The notes: generated by a model not told the origin, from the letters alone. A stretch of DNA of 64,000 nucleotides from JABMNT01 sp048262255 (GCA_048262255.1 JBLXFH010000001.1:1612001-1676000), one strand, 5' to 3'; shown: positions 17,374 through 27,469, numbered from the stretch's first letter. Translations and numbers: made by a program.

Positions 17374-18852
17374 ATGACGAACGAGACGCGATCGACGGTA
17401 CGACTTATTCTGGGATGGACCCCCGTTGAAATGACGGTTGCTGACAGCAACCAGACGCTTCTGCAGTTTTTACGTGAGCAGCAACGCCTGACCGGCACCA
17501 AGGAAGGGTGCGCCGAAGGGGATTGTGGCGCCTGCACCATTGTCCTTGGCGAACTTAGAAACGGCGAGATGACCTATCGTGCGGTCAATGCCTGTATTCT
17601 GTTTCTTCCTGCCATGGACGGCAAACAGATTATAACCGTCGAGTCCGTGGCTGATGGCACCCTGCATCCTGTTCAAAAAGCGATGGTTGACGCGCATGCT
17701 TCGCAATGCGGTTTTTGTACGCCTGGATTTATTATGTCTTTATTGGCTTTGCACTTGAATGGCGGTGCCCACAACCGGAGAAATATTGATGATGCCCTTG
17801 CGGGAAACCTCTGTCGTTGTACTGGCTATGGCCCGATCATCGAAGCGGCAACAAAAGCATGTTCTGGTTCTGTTGATGCAGCTTGGAAAGCCCGAATCGG
17901 AACTGCAAAGGCGCAACTGACGGAATGGTCAGAAGATAAGCGGACCTTTAAGGCCGAGACCCCGGGTGGCTCTTTCATGGCGCCCAAAACCGCAGACCAG
18001 CTCGCGGCCAGTCTCGAGAACAGCCCGCAAGCGACCTTGGTCGCGGGGGCCACGGATGTCGGGCTTTGGGTGACGAAGATAGGTCGCAGACTCAGCCCGG
18101 TGATTTCTCTGGGAGATGTTGCCGAACTGCGAAGCCTGCGCAGCACCGATGCCCATCTGGAAATTGGTGCCGGCGTCACCTATTCCGATGCCCATGCGGC
18201 CTTGGCGGAAATTTCTGAAAGTCTTGGCGAACTGGTCCGCCGCATCGGTTCACGTCAGGTCCGCAACAGTGGAACGGTGGGCGGAAATATCGCCAACGGC
18301 TCTCCCATCGGCGATATGCCGCCAGCTCTGATCGCCATGGGCGCATCTCTCGTGTTGCGCAGTGCGCATGGCAAACGGGAAATCCCGCTGGAAGATTTTT
18401 TCATCGACTACGGCAAGCAGGATTTACAGCCGGGAGAATTTGTCGGTCGGGTTCTGGTGCCCAAAAAGCTCCATACTTTCCGCTGCTACAAGGTCTCGAA
18501 ACGGTTTGATCAGGATATCACGGCGGTACTCGGGGCCTTCCATCTTGATATCAGAGAAGAGAGCGTCGTCTCGGCCCGTGTTGCTTATGGCGGCATGGCG
18601 GGGATACCCATGCGCGCTGCCAAATGCGAAGCGGCCCTGACCGGAAAGCCCTGGAGCGCAGACACCATTGTAAACGCCCAGGCGGCGCTGGATCAGGATT
18701 TCAAGCCGATGACCGACATGCGGGCGAGTGCTGCTTACCGTTCATTGGTTGCGCGCAATCTGCTGGAGCGGTTTTATCTGGAGACGCAAAATCCTGCCGT
18801 GCCGCTTGAGCTGGCGAAACAGGCCATACTGGCAGGAGCGGATCATGGTTGA
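17374..18852 (+). CDS. xdhA: Xanthine dehydrogenase small subunit (2Fe-2S and FAD)
   Basis: 492 residues. Domains in order: 2Fe-2S ferredoxin (EGCAEGDCGACTIVLG), helical [2Fe-2S]-binding domain (SQCGFCTPGFIMSLL and GNLCRCTGYGPI), then the FAD-binding domain with LVAGATDVGLWVTK and GGNIANGSPIGDMPPALIA, and a CO dehydrogenase flavoprotein C-terminal domain. It passes electrons from the molybdenum centre to NAD. Its stop overlaps the xdhB start by 8 bases. Part of the guanine/xanthine-to-urate limb. Confidence 0.95.
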   Translation: MTNETRSTVRLILGWTPVEMTVADSNQTLLQFLREQQRLTGTKEGCAEGDCGACTIVLGELRNGEMTYRAVNACILFLPAMDGKQIITVESVADGTLHPVQKAMVDAHASQCGFCTPGFIMSLLALHLNGGAHNRRNIDDALAGNLCRCTGYGPIIEAATKACSGSVDAAWKARIGTAKAQLTEWSEDKRTFKAETPGGSFMAPKTADQLAASLENSPQATLVAGATDVGLWVTKIGRRLSPVISLGDVAELRSLRSTDAHLEIGAGVTYSDAHAALAEISESLGELVRRIGSRQVRNSGTVGGNIANGSPIGDMPPALIAMGASLVLRSAHGKREIPLEDFFIDYGKQDLQPGEFVGRVLVPKKLHTFRCYKVSKRFDQDITAVLGAFHLDIREESVVSARVAYGGMAGIPMRAAKCEAALTGKPWSADTIVNAQAALDQDFKPMTDMRASAAYRSLVARNLLERFYLETQNPAVPLELAKQAILAGADHG

Positions 18853-21175
18853 AGCGGCAGCTCAGAAAGAGCAGGTACGCGGTGGCGTTCAGCAGGCGCT
18901 GGAACACGACAGCGCCATCAAGCATGTGACCGGGCAGGCCATCTATGTAGATGATATTCCCGAACCACAAGGCACCCTGCACATCGCCGTTGGCTATGCG
19001 CCCATCGCCAAAGGAATCATCAAAAGCGTTAAACTGGACGCTGTTCGGAGCGCGCCGGGTGTTGTCTGCGTGCTGACGGTGGATGATATTCCGGGCCTCA
19101 ATGACGTAAGCCCGACTCATTCCGGCGATGATCCCGTGTTAATTCGTGATCAGGTGAATTTTTTCGGTCAGCCGGTCTTTGCTGTTGCCGCCGAAACTTT
19201 TGATCAGGCCCGTGCCGCCGTCCGTCTGGCAGAGATTGATTGTGAGGCGACGGAGCCTGTGCTGACCATCGATCAGGCGCTGGAGAAAAATTACCTGATC
19301 AGCACCGATCATGTGATGGCGCGCGGCGACGTGAAGAGCGGCCTGAAATCTGCGCCAAACAGATTATCCGGTGCCATGGAAATGGGCGGGCAGGATCACT
19401 TCTATCTGGAAGGCCAGGTGTCCATGGCGGTGCCTATGGAAGACGGCGATGTCCTGATCCATTGCTCAACCCAGCACCCGTCGGAAGTGCAGCACAATAT
19501 TGCCCACGTGCTGGACCGCCCGGCCAATGCGGTCACCGTGGAGGTGCGGCGCATGGGCGGCGCCTTTGGCGGCAAGGAAAGCCAGGCGGCGCAGTGGGCG
19601 GCGCTAGCAGCACTGGTCGCGGTGAAAACCGGGCGCGCCGCAAAATGCCGGCTCGACCGCGATGAAGACATGGGCCTGACCGGCAAACGTCATGAACTGG
19701 CGGGCAAGTGGACCGTTGGCTATGACGACGCGGGCCGTATTCTGGCCGCTGATGTGGAGATGGCGACGCGCTGCGGCTGCTCGAAAGACCTGTCCGATGC
19801 GATCAGCGACCGCGCCATGTTCCATCTGGATAACGCCTACTATTTGAATGACATCCGGATTCTGTGCAAACGCCTGCGCACAGATACGGTCTCCAATACG
19901 GCGTTCCGGGGTTTTGGCGGGCCGCAAGGCATGATGATCGGCGAGCGGATGATCGAGACCGTGGCCCGGGCTGTCGGCAAGGACCCGCTGGATATCCGCA
20001 AGCTGAATTTTTACGGGGCCAACGGGCGGGATGTGACGCCGTACCACATGCATGTTGAGGATTTTGTCCTGCCGGAGATGATTGCGGAACTGGAAGCCTC
20101 ATCGGATTACCGGGCGCGACGACTAGAAATCACGGCGTTTAATGAAACAAGCCCCGTCATCAAGCGGGGCCTCGCCCTGACGCCGGTGAAGTTTGGCATT
20201 TCATTCACCACAACCTTTCTCAATCAGGCGGGTGCGCTGATCCATATCTATAAGGATGGCAGCATCTTACTCAATCACGGCGGCACGGAAATGGGCCAGG
20301 GATTGTTTCTGAAAGTGGCGCAGATTGTAGCTGAAGAATTCCTGACCGATGTCGGCCGCATCAAGATTACCGCGACCAATACGGCCAAGGTGCCCAATAC
20401 CTCGGCGACGGCGGCCTCATCCGGTACCGACATGAATGGCATGGCGGCGATGATCGCGGCACGCACCATCAAGCGTCGTCTGATCGCCTTCGCCTGCAAC
20501 ACCTACAAGGTCGAGGAACAGGACGTCGAGTTTATTCCCAATCAGGTTCGCATCGGCAATCAGGTGATCGATTTTGATGACCTGATCGGTCAGGCTTATC
20601 TGGGCCGAGTGCAGTTGTCGGCGACCGGCTTCTACCGCACACCGAAAATCCATTATGACCGCGAAACCGCGTCGGGTCGCCCGTTTTACTATTTCGCTTA
20701 TGGCGCGGCGGTTTCGGAAGTCGCCATTGATACCCTGACCGGTGAAAACCGGGTGCTGGAGGTGGATATTCTTCACGATGTGGGTCAATCGCTCAACCCG
20801 GCCATTGATATAGGCCAGATTGAAGGCGGTTTCATTCAGGGCATGGGGTGGTTGACCACGGAAGAGCTGTGGTGGGATGAGGCCGGGCGGCTGCGCACCC
20901 ATGCTCCGTCGACCTATAAAATCCCGACCTGCGGCGACCGACCGGAGCGCATGAATATTCATCTATGGGAAAAAGGCCGGAACGTTGAAGCGACCATTCA
21001 CCGCTCAAAAGCCGTTGGCGAGCCGCCGTTGATGCTGGCCATGTCGGTGTTTCATGCAATTTCCGATGCACTCTCAAGCTTGGGCGGTTACCGTTTCGTG
21101 CCAGATCTGGATGCCCCGGCGACGCCTGAACGCATTTTAATGGCAGCACAAAAAATGAAAGAGAAGGCGAAATGA
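18845..21175 (+). CDS. xdhB: Xanthine dehydrogenase large, molybdopterin-binding subunit
   Basis: 776 residues from the ATG at 18845, which overlaps the xdhA stop. It oxidises hypoxanthine and xanthine to urate at a molybdopterin centre. QALEHDSAIKHVTGQAIYVD is the standard XdhB start; RRMGGAFGGKESQAAQWAAL and AFRGFGGPQGMM are cofactor motifs; the catalytic Glu is expected in the conserved stretch ending KAVGEPPLMLAMSVFHAI. It ends in an ATGA overlap with xdhC. Full length for the family. Confidence 0.95.
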   Translation: MVEAAAQKEQVRGGVQQALEHDSAIKHVTGQAIYVDDIPEPQGTLHIAVGYAPIAKGIIKSVKLDAVRSAPGVVCVLTVDDIPGLNDVSPTHSGDDPVLIRDQVNFFGQPVFAVAAETFDQARAAVRLAEIDCEATEPVLTIDQALEKNYLISTDHVMARGDVKSGLKSAPNRLSGAMEMGGQDHFYLEGQVSMAVPMEDGDVLIHCSTQHPSEVQHNIAHVLDRPANAVTVEVRRMGGAFGGKESQAAQWAALAALVAVKTGRAAKCRLDRDEDMGLTGKRHELAGKWTVGYDDAGRILAADVEMATRCGCSKDLSDAISDRAMFHLDNAYYLNDIRILCKRLRTDTVSNTAFRGFGGPQGMMIGERMIETVARAVGKDPLDIRKLNFYGANGRDVTPYHMHVEDFVLPEMIAELEASSDYRARRLEITAFNETSPVIKRGLALTPVKFGISFTTTFLNQAGALIHIYKDGSILLNHGGTEMGQGLFLKVAQIVAEEFLTDVGRIKITATNTAKVPNTSATAASSGTDMNGMAAMIAARTIKRRLIAFACNTYKVEEQDVEFIPNQVRIGNQVIDFDDLIGQAYLGRVQLSATGFYRTPKIHYDRETASGRPFYYFAYGAAVSEVAIDTLTGENRVLEVDILHDVGQSLNPAIDIGQIEGGFIQGMGWLTTEELWWDEAGRLRTHAPSTYKIPTCGDRPERMNIHLWEKGRNVEATIHRSKAVGEPPLMLAMSVFHAISDALSSLGGYRFVPDLDAPATPERILMAAQKMKEKAK

Positions 21176-22191
21176 CAGCACCGCTTTCGGCAATACCGGC
21201 GCATGCCTTCGGACCCGTTGACTGGGTAGCCGAAGCATTAGGCATTGCCAAAAGCAAAGCGCGTGGCGTTCTGGTTTTTGTCGCTAAACATTACGGATCG
21301 ACGCCTCGGGAAAAAGGCTGCTGGATGCTGGTTCGCTCCGACGTAACGCTCGGCACGCTGGGCGGTGGCGAGGTTGAGCGGGTGGTCGAGGCGGCGGCGC
21401 GGGACATGCTGGCGGACCGCCAGCCATGGAAACGCATTTACGAGAAATATATGCTGGGGCCGGATATGGGCCAGTGTTGTGGTGGCGGCATGGAAGTGCT
21501 GTTCGAGCCGGTTGACGAAACGTCTTCTGACTGGCTGGAGGCGGCGCAAAAATCCCTTGCCGTCGGCACGCCGGGGTTTGTCGTGATCGCCTGCGCCAAA
21601 CCCGACCAAAAACCGCATGTGCATAAAGCATCCGTGCCGCAAAATCTGGATGGGGCCAAGGGAATACATATCCAGCCGCTAGCGGATGACCGCCCCCTGC
21701 TGGTTGTCTATGGCGCGGGTCATGTAGCGCGTGCCCTGGCCGGGATCGCCGCGCATTTGCCGCTCCGGCTGACCGTTGTCGATTCCCGCCAGAAAGAGCT
21801 GGATTTGCTGTCCAAATCAAAAAACATAACACCGGTGCTCATGGAAGACCCTCCGGCCCATGCGGCGGCGCTTGAAGCCAACGGGGCGTTGATCATGACC
21901 CATTCTCATTCCCTGGATTATCGGTTGTGCCTGAAGCTCCTTAAGAAAAAAGAGCTGGGCTACGTGGGGCTTATCGGTTCGAAATCCAAAGGCAACCGGT
22001 TCCGCCAGCGGTTTGAACGGGACGACGGGTTAACGGCAAATGAAATTGCGCGCCTGACCAGTCCCATCGGGCAGGCTGGAGTGAGCGGAAAAGAGCCCGG
22101 GCTGATTGCCCTTGCCGCGTTGAATGAAGTCATGGCGGTTATTGGCGGAGCCGCCGTTCTGGACAACAGACAAGAGAAAGCAAATAACTGA
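21172..22191 (+). CDS. xdhC: Xanthine dehydrogenase accessory protein XdhC
   Basis: 339 residues. XdhC binds molybdenum cofactor, promotes its sulfuration and inserts it into XdhB. The N-terminal half has HYGSTPREKGCWMLV and the GTLGGGEVERVVEAAARDML block; LGPDMGQCCGGGMEVLFEP holds the conserved Cys pair. The C-terminal Rossmann-like domain starts LLVVYGAGHVARALAG and contains LIGSKSKGNRFRQRF. Overlaps xdhB by 4 bases; guaD starts one base after its stop. Confidence 0.93.
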   Translation: MTAPLSAIPAHAFGPVDWVAEALGIAKSKARGVLVFVAKHYGSTPREKGCWMLVRSDVTLGTLGGGEVERVVEAAARDMLADRQPWKRIYEKYMLGPDMGQCCGGGMEVLFEPVDETSSDWLEAAQKSLAVGTPGFVVIACAKPDQKPHVHKASVPQNLDGAKGIHIQPLADDRPLLVVYGAGHVARALAGIAAHLPLRLTVVDSRQKELDLLSKSKNITPVLMEDPPAHAAALEANGALIMTHSHSLDYRLCLKLLKKKELGYVGLIGSKSKGNRFRQRFERDDGLTANEIARLTSPIGQAGVSGKEPGLIALAALNEVMAVIGGAAVLDNRQEKANN

Positions 22192-22192
22192 A

Positions 22193-22678
22193 ATGTGCGA
22201 AGATAATCAACATCACGACAAACATATGGCGGAAGCGGCGCGCATTTCACGCGAGAAAATGAACGCCGGGCTCGGCGGGCCATTTGGTGCGGTGATCGTC
22301 AAGGATGGCACCGTGGTTGGCGTCGGCTTTAACAAGGTCACCACCGATAATGATCCGACGGCCCACGCTGAAGTGGTCGCCATCCGTGATGCCTGTCAAA
22401 AACTGGGGACCTTCGATTTGCGGGGGGCGGTCATCTACACCAGTTGCGAGCCCTGTCCCATGTGTCTGGCTTCAATCTACTGGGCGCGTCTGGAGAAAAT
22501 CTATTACGCCAATTCGCGCTACGATGCGGCGCGCATCGGTTTTGACGATGCCGAGCTTTACGAGGAAATTGCCAAAGAGATAGAAGACCGTAAGATGAAA
22601 ATGATCCATTTGCCGGATGATATCGCTGCGATTGCCTTCGATGAATGGGAAGCTAAGGAAGACAAAGTTCCCTATTAA
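22193..22678 (+). CDS. guaD: Guanine deaminase, cytidine-deaminase fold
   Basis: 161 residues from ATG at 22193, immediately after xdhC. Zinc-dependent nucleobase deaminase: THAE-type motif TAHAEVVAIRDAC (zinc His and proton-shuttle Glu) and SCEPCPMCLASIYWAR (zinc cysteines). Like B. subtilis GuaD, the C-terminal tail is hydrophilic and long enough to swap over a neighbour's active site. It would give xanthine for XdhAB. tRNA adenosine deaminase was considered but the length, tail and purine context favour guanine deaminase. Confidence 0.88.
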   Translation: MCEDNQHHDKHMAEAARISREKMNAGLGGPFGAVIVKDGTVVGVGFNKVTTDNDPTAHAEVVAIRDACQKLGTFDLRGAVIYTSCEPCPMCLASIYWARLEKIYYANSRYDAARIGFDDAELYEEIAKEIEDRKMKMIHLPDDIAAIAFDEWEAKEDKVPY

Positions 22679-22715
22679 GCGGGGTGGATATGTATGAACA
22701 TTGGGTGCAACGAAA

Positions 22716-22733
22716 GTCGCTTCGGTAAGCGAC
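22716..22733 (+). repeat. Hairpin in the guaD-ABC transporter gap
   Basis: GTCGCTT-cggt-AAGCGAC, a perfect 7-bp stem with a tetraloop, 15 bases before the GTG of the ATPase gene and without a following T-run. It may shape expression between enzyme and transporter genes. No riboswitch family is recognised. Confidence 0.45.
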
Positions 22734-22747
22734 GATAAGGGGGAAAC

Positions 22748-24283
22748 GTGGATACGAAACCGCTGTTATCGCTTAGGAACATCCGCAAGGAGTTTCCGGG
22801 CTGTCTCGCCAATGATGACGTTGATCTTGATGTCCTGCCCGGAGAAATTCACGCCCTTCTGGGTGAAAATGGCGCCGGTAAAAGCACGCTGGTTAAAATG
22901 ATCTATGGCGTTCTTAAGCCTGATGGCGGTGAAATGCATTGGAAAGGTGAGCCGGTACAGATCGCCAATCCATCGGCAGCCCGGTCTTTGGGCATCGGCA
23001 TGGTGTTTCAGCATTTTTCCTTGTTTGAAGCCTTGACCGTTGCGGAAAACATTGCCTTGGGCATCCCGCCGGAGCTCGCCCGGACGGGTCTTGAAGAGCG
23101 AATTATTGAGGTTTCCAAAACCTATGGATTGCCACTCGATCCCTATCGGGAAGTTCACTCGTTGTCGGTTGGAGAGCGCCAGCGGATCGAGATTGTGCGC
23201 TGCTTGCTGCAGGACCCGAAGCTTCTGATCATGGATGAGCCAACTTCCGTTCTCACGCCACAGGAAGCCGATAAACTGTTTGAAACGCTGATCCGATTGT
23301 CATCCGAAGGTGTGGCTATTCTTTATATCTCGCACCGTCTCGAAGAAATCCGAAAATTATGCCACAAGGCGACCATCCTGCGGTTGGGCCGCGTCGTCAG
23401 CGATTGTGACCCGGCTAAGGAAACAGCACGTTCGCTGGCCGAAATGATGATGGGTAGCAATCTGACCTCAGCGGTCAGGGCCGAGGGACGTATAATCGGC
23501 GAGGTACGTTTTCAGGTCAACAACCTGTCCACGACACCGGAAGATCCGTTTGAAGTGCCGCTTAAAAATGTGTCGCTTGAATTGCGCAATGGCGAAATTT
23601 TTGGCGTTGCCGGGTTGGCCGGAAACGGCCAGGCGGAACTGATGGATGCGCTGAGTGGTGAGCTGCTGTCAGAGAATGCAGAGGTGATCGAGATGGAAGG
23701 CCAGATGGCCGGACGGATGGGGCCGGAAGAGCGCCGGGATTTGGGGCTGGGCTTCGTTCCCGAAGAACGCCTCGGCCATGGCGCAGTGCCGGATATGACA
23801 CTCTGGGAAAACGGGTTTTTGACGGCCGGGCGCGGCCAGGGACTGATGAACAACGGATTCGTCAAAATTGATGAAACCAAGACCTTTGCCAATAAAATCG
23901 TCGACCGGTTCAAGGTGAAAACGGCCGGGATCGAACATCATGCATCCAGCCTGTCGGGCGGAAACCTGCAAAAATTCATCGTCGGTCGGGAGATCGTCCA
24001 GAACCCGAAGGTGCTGATCGTGTTGCAGCCGACCTGGGGCGTTGATGCCGGGTCCGCTGCGGCCATTCATCAGGCCTTGATGGATTTGGCCGTCTCCGGA
24101 ACGGCGGTATTGGTGATTTCGCAGGATCTGGATGAGTTGTTTGCTGTTTCTGATCGCATATCGGTGATTTGTGAGGGGCGGTTGTCGGACTCGCGCCCGG
24201 CGTCAGAAATGACGGTCGAGCAGATCGGCATGCTGATGGGCGGATTGACCCACGATACTGAGCAAGGGGGACAAGCCGCATGA
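22748..24283 (+). CDS. Nucleoside/purine ABC transporter, duplicated ATP-binding subunit
   Basis: 511 residues, two fused ABC domains as in NupA/YufO and sugar RbsA-type ATPases. First half: Walker A GENGAGKSTLVK, signature LSVGERQRIEI, Walker B LLIMDEPTSVL. Second half: altered Walker A GLAGNGQAELM, signature LSGGNLQKFIVGREI, and VLIVLQPTWGVD in place of the usual Walker B DEP, so the second site is probably degenerate, as in this family. GTG start with AAGGGGGAA upstream. Followed by two permeases and a BMP-family binding protein, which together make a purine nucleoside or base importer. Confidence 0.92.
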   Translation: MDTKPLLSLRNIRKEFPGCLANDDVDLDVLPGEIHALLGENGAGKSTLVKMIYGVLKPDGGEMHWKGEPVQIANPSAARSLGIGMVFQHFSLFEALTVAENIALGIPPELARTGLEERIIEVSKTYGLPLDPYREVHSLSVGERQRIEIVRCLLQDPKLLIMDEPTSVLTPQEADKLFETLIRLSSEGVAILYISHRLEEIRKLCHKATILRLGRVVSDCDPAKETARSLAEMMMGSNLTSAVRAEGRIIGEVRFQVNNLSTTPEDPFEVPLKNVSLELRNGEIFGVAGLAGNGQAELMDALSGELLSENAEVIEMEGQMAGRMGPEERRDLGLGFVPEERLGHGAVPDMTLWENGFLTAGRGQGLMNNGFVKIDETKTFANKIVDRFKVKTAGIEHHASSLSGGNLQKFIVGREIVQNPKVLIVLQPTWGVDAGSAAAIHQALMDLAVSGTAVLVISQDLDELFAVSDRISVICEGRLSDSRPASEMTVEQIGMLMGGLTHDTEQGGQAA

Positions 24284-25335
24284 TCCGCATTGAAGCGAGA
24301 ACCGAAGCCTCGGCCAGAATGATCTATGCAGCGCCTGTGATCGCCGTCAGCCTGACGATGGTTGCTGGCACAATTTTATTTTTGATTATGGGGCATAACC
24401 CGGCGGAAGCCCTCCATACCTTTTTTGTTGATCCCGTTGCGACCTTTGATGGGGTGACGGAACTGCTGGTCAAGGCGACACCACTAACATTGATCGGGAT
24501 CGGATTGTCCATCGGCTTTCGCGCCAATGTCTGGAACATCGGCGCTGAAGGCCAGTTGACCATTGGGGCATTGACGGGCGGTGCCGTGGCGTTGATGTTT
24601 TATGAGGTCGAGGGGTTTTATGTCTTGCCGTTGATGATTCTGGCCTCCATGGCCGGTGGCATGGCCTGGGCTGCGATCCCGGCGTTCTTGCGGACCAAAT
24701 TCAATGCCAATGAAATTCTGACCAGCCTGATGCTGACCTATGTCGGTCTTTTGGTTCTGAGCTTGCTCATTCATGGCCCCATGAAAGACCCGGACGGAAT
24801 GAACTTTCCGGAATCCCGGATGTTCAGCGACTCGGCGCTGCTGCCCCTGATTCTTGAAGATACCAGGCTGCACATCGGTTGGCTGTTTGCGCTGGCTGCT
24901 GTGGCCGTCGTTTGGGTGATGTTCAGCCGTCATGTCCTCGGTTTTCAAATTCGCGTCATCGGCATGGCACCCCGCGCCGCCGCATTTGCCGGATTTGAGC
25001 AAAAGAAACTGGTCTGGTTGTCGTTTCTGGCGGCCGGCGCTGCGGCGGGGCTTGCGGGGCTTTGTGAAGTTGCCGGGCCTTTGGGGCAGATTGTCCCGTC
25101 CATATCGCCCGGTTACGGTTTTACGGCGATTATTGTTGCCTTTCTTGGTCGGTTGCATCCCGTTGGCATTTTACTGGCGGCACTGCTGATGGCTTTGAGC
25201 TATCTGGGTGGAGAAAACGCGCAGATCATGATGAACATGCCGAATGCGGTTACCGGGGTGTTTCAGGGGATGCTGCTGTTTTTCCTTCTGGGGTGTGATG
25301 TTTTAATCAAGTACCGCCTGCGGTTTGGCCGGTAA
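24280..25335 (+). CDS. Nucleoside/purine ABC transporter permease 1
   Basis: 351 residues, BPD_transp_2 family with about nine or ten hydrophobic segments. IGFRANVWNIGAEGQLTIGAL is the conserved cytoplasmic loop that contacts the ATPase, and MAPRAAAFAGFEQKK follows the family pattern. Start overlaps the ATPase stop by 4 bases. Acts with the second permease as a heterodimer. Confidence 0.92.
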   Translation: MIRIEARTEASARMIYAAPVIAVSLTMVAGTILFLIMGHNPAEALHTFFVDPVATFDGVTELLVKATPLTLIGIGLSIGFRANVWNIGAEGQLTIGALTGGAVALMFYEVEGFYVLPLMILASMAGGMAWAAIPAFLRTKFNANEILTSLMLTYVGLLVLSLLIHGPMKDPDGMNFPESRMFSDSALLPLILEDTRLHIGWLFALAAVAVVWVMFSRHVLGFQIRVIGMAPRAAAFAGFEQKKLVWLSFLAAGAAAGLAGLCEVAGPLGQIVPSISPGYGFTAIIVAFLGRLHPVGILLAALLMALSYLGGENAQIMMNMPNAVTGVFQGMLLFFLLGCDVLIKYRLRFGR

Positions 25336-25350
25336 AGGGGAGATCTGGAA

Positions 25351-26280
25351 ATGGATGGAACAGATATCATCGTATCGGCCGCTCTGACAATCATTACGGC
25401 TGCGACACCGCTGGCCTTTGCCGCGCTGGGTGAACTGGTTGTTGAAAAGTCCGGCGTTTTGAACCTGGGTGTTGAGGGCATGATGGTGGTGGGTGCGGTT
25501 TTTGCCTTTGCTACCGGAGTGACGACCGGCAGCGCCGTGCTGGCCATTCTGGCCGGGGCTCTGGCCGGGGCGGTTGTTTCGGGCTTGTTCGGTTTTCTGG
25601 TTCTCGTCCTGCTATCCAATCAGGTGGCGACGGGCCTTGCCCTGACGATCTTTGGGCTGGGTCTTAGTGCACTGGTTGGGCATGGTTATGTCGGCGTCAC
25701 CTTCGCCGGTGTGCCATCGCTTCATATTCCGGTGATTTCCGATATTCCCGTCATTGGCCCCATTTTCTTCGGTCAGGACATCATGGTCTATCTGTCGGTG
25801 GCGTCGGCCATTGCGATTGCCTGGTTTTTGAAAAAAACCCGGGCCGGGCTGATCCTGCGGGCGGTTGGTGAAAACCATGACGCCGCTCATGCCATCGGTT
25901 ATCCGGTGATCCGGGTGCGGTTCTTTGCTGTTCTGTTCGGCGGCGCGATGGCGGGACTGGGCGGGGCGTATCTGTCTCTGGTTTATACCCCGCTGTGGGT
26001 GGAAAACATGACGGCGGGGCGGGGCTGGATTGCCCTGGCGCTGGTTGTCTTCGCCGCCTGGCGGCCGTGGCGCGCCTTCTTCGGCGCCTATTTGTTTGGC
26101 GGTATCACCATCATCCAGTTGCATGTCCAGGGCGTTGGGCTGGCGATTCCGTCGCAGTTGCTCTCAATGCTGCCCTATCTGGTGACGATTATTGTTTTAG
26201 TCGTGATTTCACGCGACAGTGGACGACAACGATTGAGTGCGCCTGCAAGTTTGGGCAAGATATTCTATGCTGCATCCTAA
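25351..26280 (+). CDS. Nucleoside/purine ABC transporter permease 2
   Basis: 309 residues, BPD_transp_2 family. ALGELVVEKSGVLNLGVEGMM is the typical start of the NupC/YufQ-like permease, and GENHDAAHAIGYPV is the ATPase-coupling motif. About eight hydrophobic segments. Starts 15 bases after the first permease and precedes the binding protein. Confidence 0.92.
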   Translation: MDGTDIIVSAALTIITAATPLAFAALGELVVEKSGVLNLGVEGMMVVGAVFAFATGVTTGSAVLAILAGALAGAVVSGLFGFLVLVLLSNQVATGLALTIFGLGLSALVGHGYVGVTFAGVPSLHIPVISDIPVIGPIFFGQDIMVYLSVASAIAIAWFLKKTRAGLILRAVGENHDAAHAIGYPVIRVRFFAVLFGGAMAGLGGAYLSLVYTPLWVENMTAGRGWIALALVVFAAWRPWRAFFGAYLFGGITIIQLHVQGVGLAIPSQLLSMLPYLVTIIVLVVISRDSGRQRLSAPASLGKIFYAAS

Positions 26281-26324
26281 TTTGAACGAAACGTATAACC
26301 GACCACGACCCAAGGAGAAAAAGA

Positions 26325-27407
26325 ATGAGTTTTAGAAAAAGTTTGACGGCACTTGCCGTTGGCGGCGTTGCCGCTCTGGGGTTAGCTACATCCGTAATGG
26401 CGGCTGATCCTCTTAAAGTTGGATTTATATATGTCGGACCAACCGGTGACCATGGCTGGAGCTACGAGCATGACCAGGCCCGCCAAAAAATGGAGGAAGC
26501 GCTCGACGGACAAGTTGAGACAACCTTTGTTGAAAGTGTGCCGGAAGGGGCCGATGCGCAGCGCGTCATCGATAAGCTGGCGACGACAGGCCACGGTTTG
26601 ATTTTCACAACCTCGTTCGGTTACATGAATCCAACGCTGAAAGTTGCGAAACGCCGCACAAACGTCAAGTTCGAGCATGCAACGGGCTTTAAACGCGATA
26701 AAAACGTTTCCACTTATTCGGCGCGGTTTTATGAGGGCCGTTATGTGGTTGGCCATATCGCCGGGCGCATGACCAAATCCAACGTATTGGGTTATGTCGC
26801 TTCGTTCCCGATTCCGGAAGTTATCCGTGGGATCAACGCAACGGTACTGGCCGCACGTAAAGTGAACCCGGCTGTTACGGTGAAAGTGGTTTGGGTGAAC
26901 TCCTGGTTTGATCCGGGTAAAGAAGCCGATGCGGCAAAGGCACTTATCGATCAGGGCGCTGATATCATTCTTCAGCATACCGATTCCCCAGCACCGATGC
27001 AGGTTGCAGAAGACCGTGGAATCTGGGCTGTAGGACAGGCTTCTGATATGAGTAAGTTTGGCCCGAACGCTCAGTTGACAGCAATCATCGATAACTGGGC
27101 ACCTTATTATATAGAGCGCACGAAAGCCGTTCTCGATGGCACATGGGAGTCGAAAGACACATGGGGCGGTTTTGATTCCGGCATGGTTGAGCTGGCTCCT
27201 TATAACAAGAAACTGCCAAAGGACGTGGTCGATCTGGCGGAAACCGTCCGCCAGGGCATCATATCCGGAACAGTTCATCCGTTTGCCGGTCCGATCAAGG
27301 ATCAATCTGGAAAGATCATGGTTGAAGCGGGTAAAAATGCCGATGACGGTATGATGGCTGGCATGAACTTCTATGTTGAAGGTGTGATTGGTTCCATTCC
27401 TAAATAA
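26325..27407 (+). CDS. BMP family nucleoside-binding protein of the ABC transporter
   Basis: 360 residues, exported to the periplasm by a signal peptide (about 1-26, ending SVMA-A). The mature start DPLKVGFIYVGPTGDHGWS is the BMP/PnrA signature; family members bind purine nucleosides or related ligands. AKGG-type ribose contacts cannot be confirmed by eye. It is followed by a strong terminator, so the uraH-to-binding-protein run probably ends here. Here, beside guanine and xanthine enzymes, a purine or purine nucleoside ligand is likely. Confidence 0.92.
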   Translation: MSFRKSLTALAVGGVAALGLATSVMAADPLKVGFIYVGPTGDHGWSYEHDQARQKMEEALDGQVETTFVESVPEGADAQRVIDKLATTGHGLIFTTSFGYMNPTLKVAKRRTNVKFEHATGFKRDKNVSTYSARFYEGRYVVGHIAGRMTKSNVLGYVASFPIPEVIRGINATVLAARKVNPAVTVKVVWVNSWFDPGKEADAAKALIDQGADIILQHTDSPAPMQVAEDRGIWAVGQASDMSKFGPNAQLTAIIDNWAPYYIERTKAVLDGTWESKDTWGGFDSGMVELAPYNKKLPKDVVDLAETVRQGIISGTVHPFAGPIKDQSGKIMVEAGKNADDGMMAGMNFYVEGVIGSIPK

Positions 27408-27438
27408 GGGTGAGCTCGTCTGCTTTTGAATAAGGATA

Positions 27439-27469
27439 GGAGGAGGGTTTTCCCTCCTCCTTTTCTTTT
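27439..27469 (+). terminator. Intrinsic terminator after the BMP gene
   Basis: GGAGGAGGG-tttt-CCCTCCTCC, a perfect 9-bp stem (27439-27460), followed by TTTTCTTTT. Located 32 bases after the binding-protein stop and before the 8-oxoguanine deaminase gene. Confidence 0.92.

Noticed and set aside
22679..22747. Purine riboswitch before the ABC transporter
   Set aside because: Only one hairpin is present; the three-way junction and conserved loop bases of a purine riboswitch are not seen.
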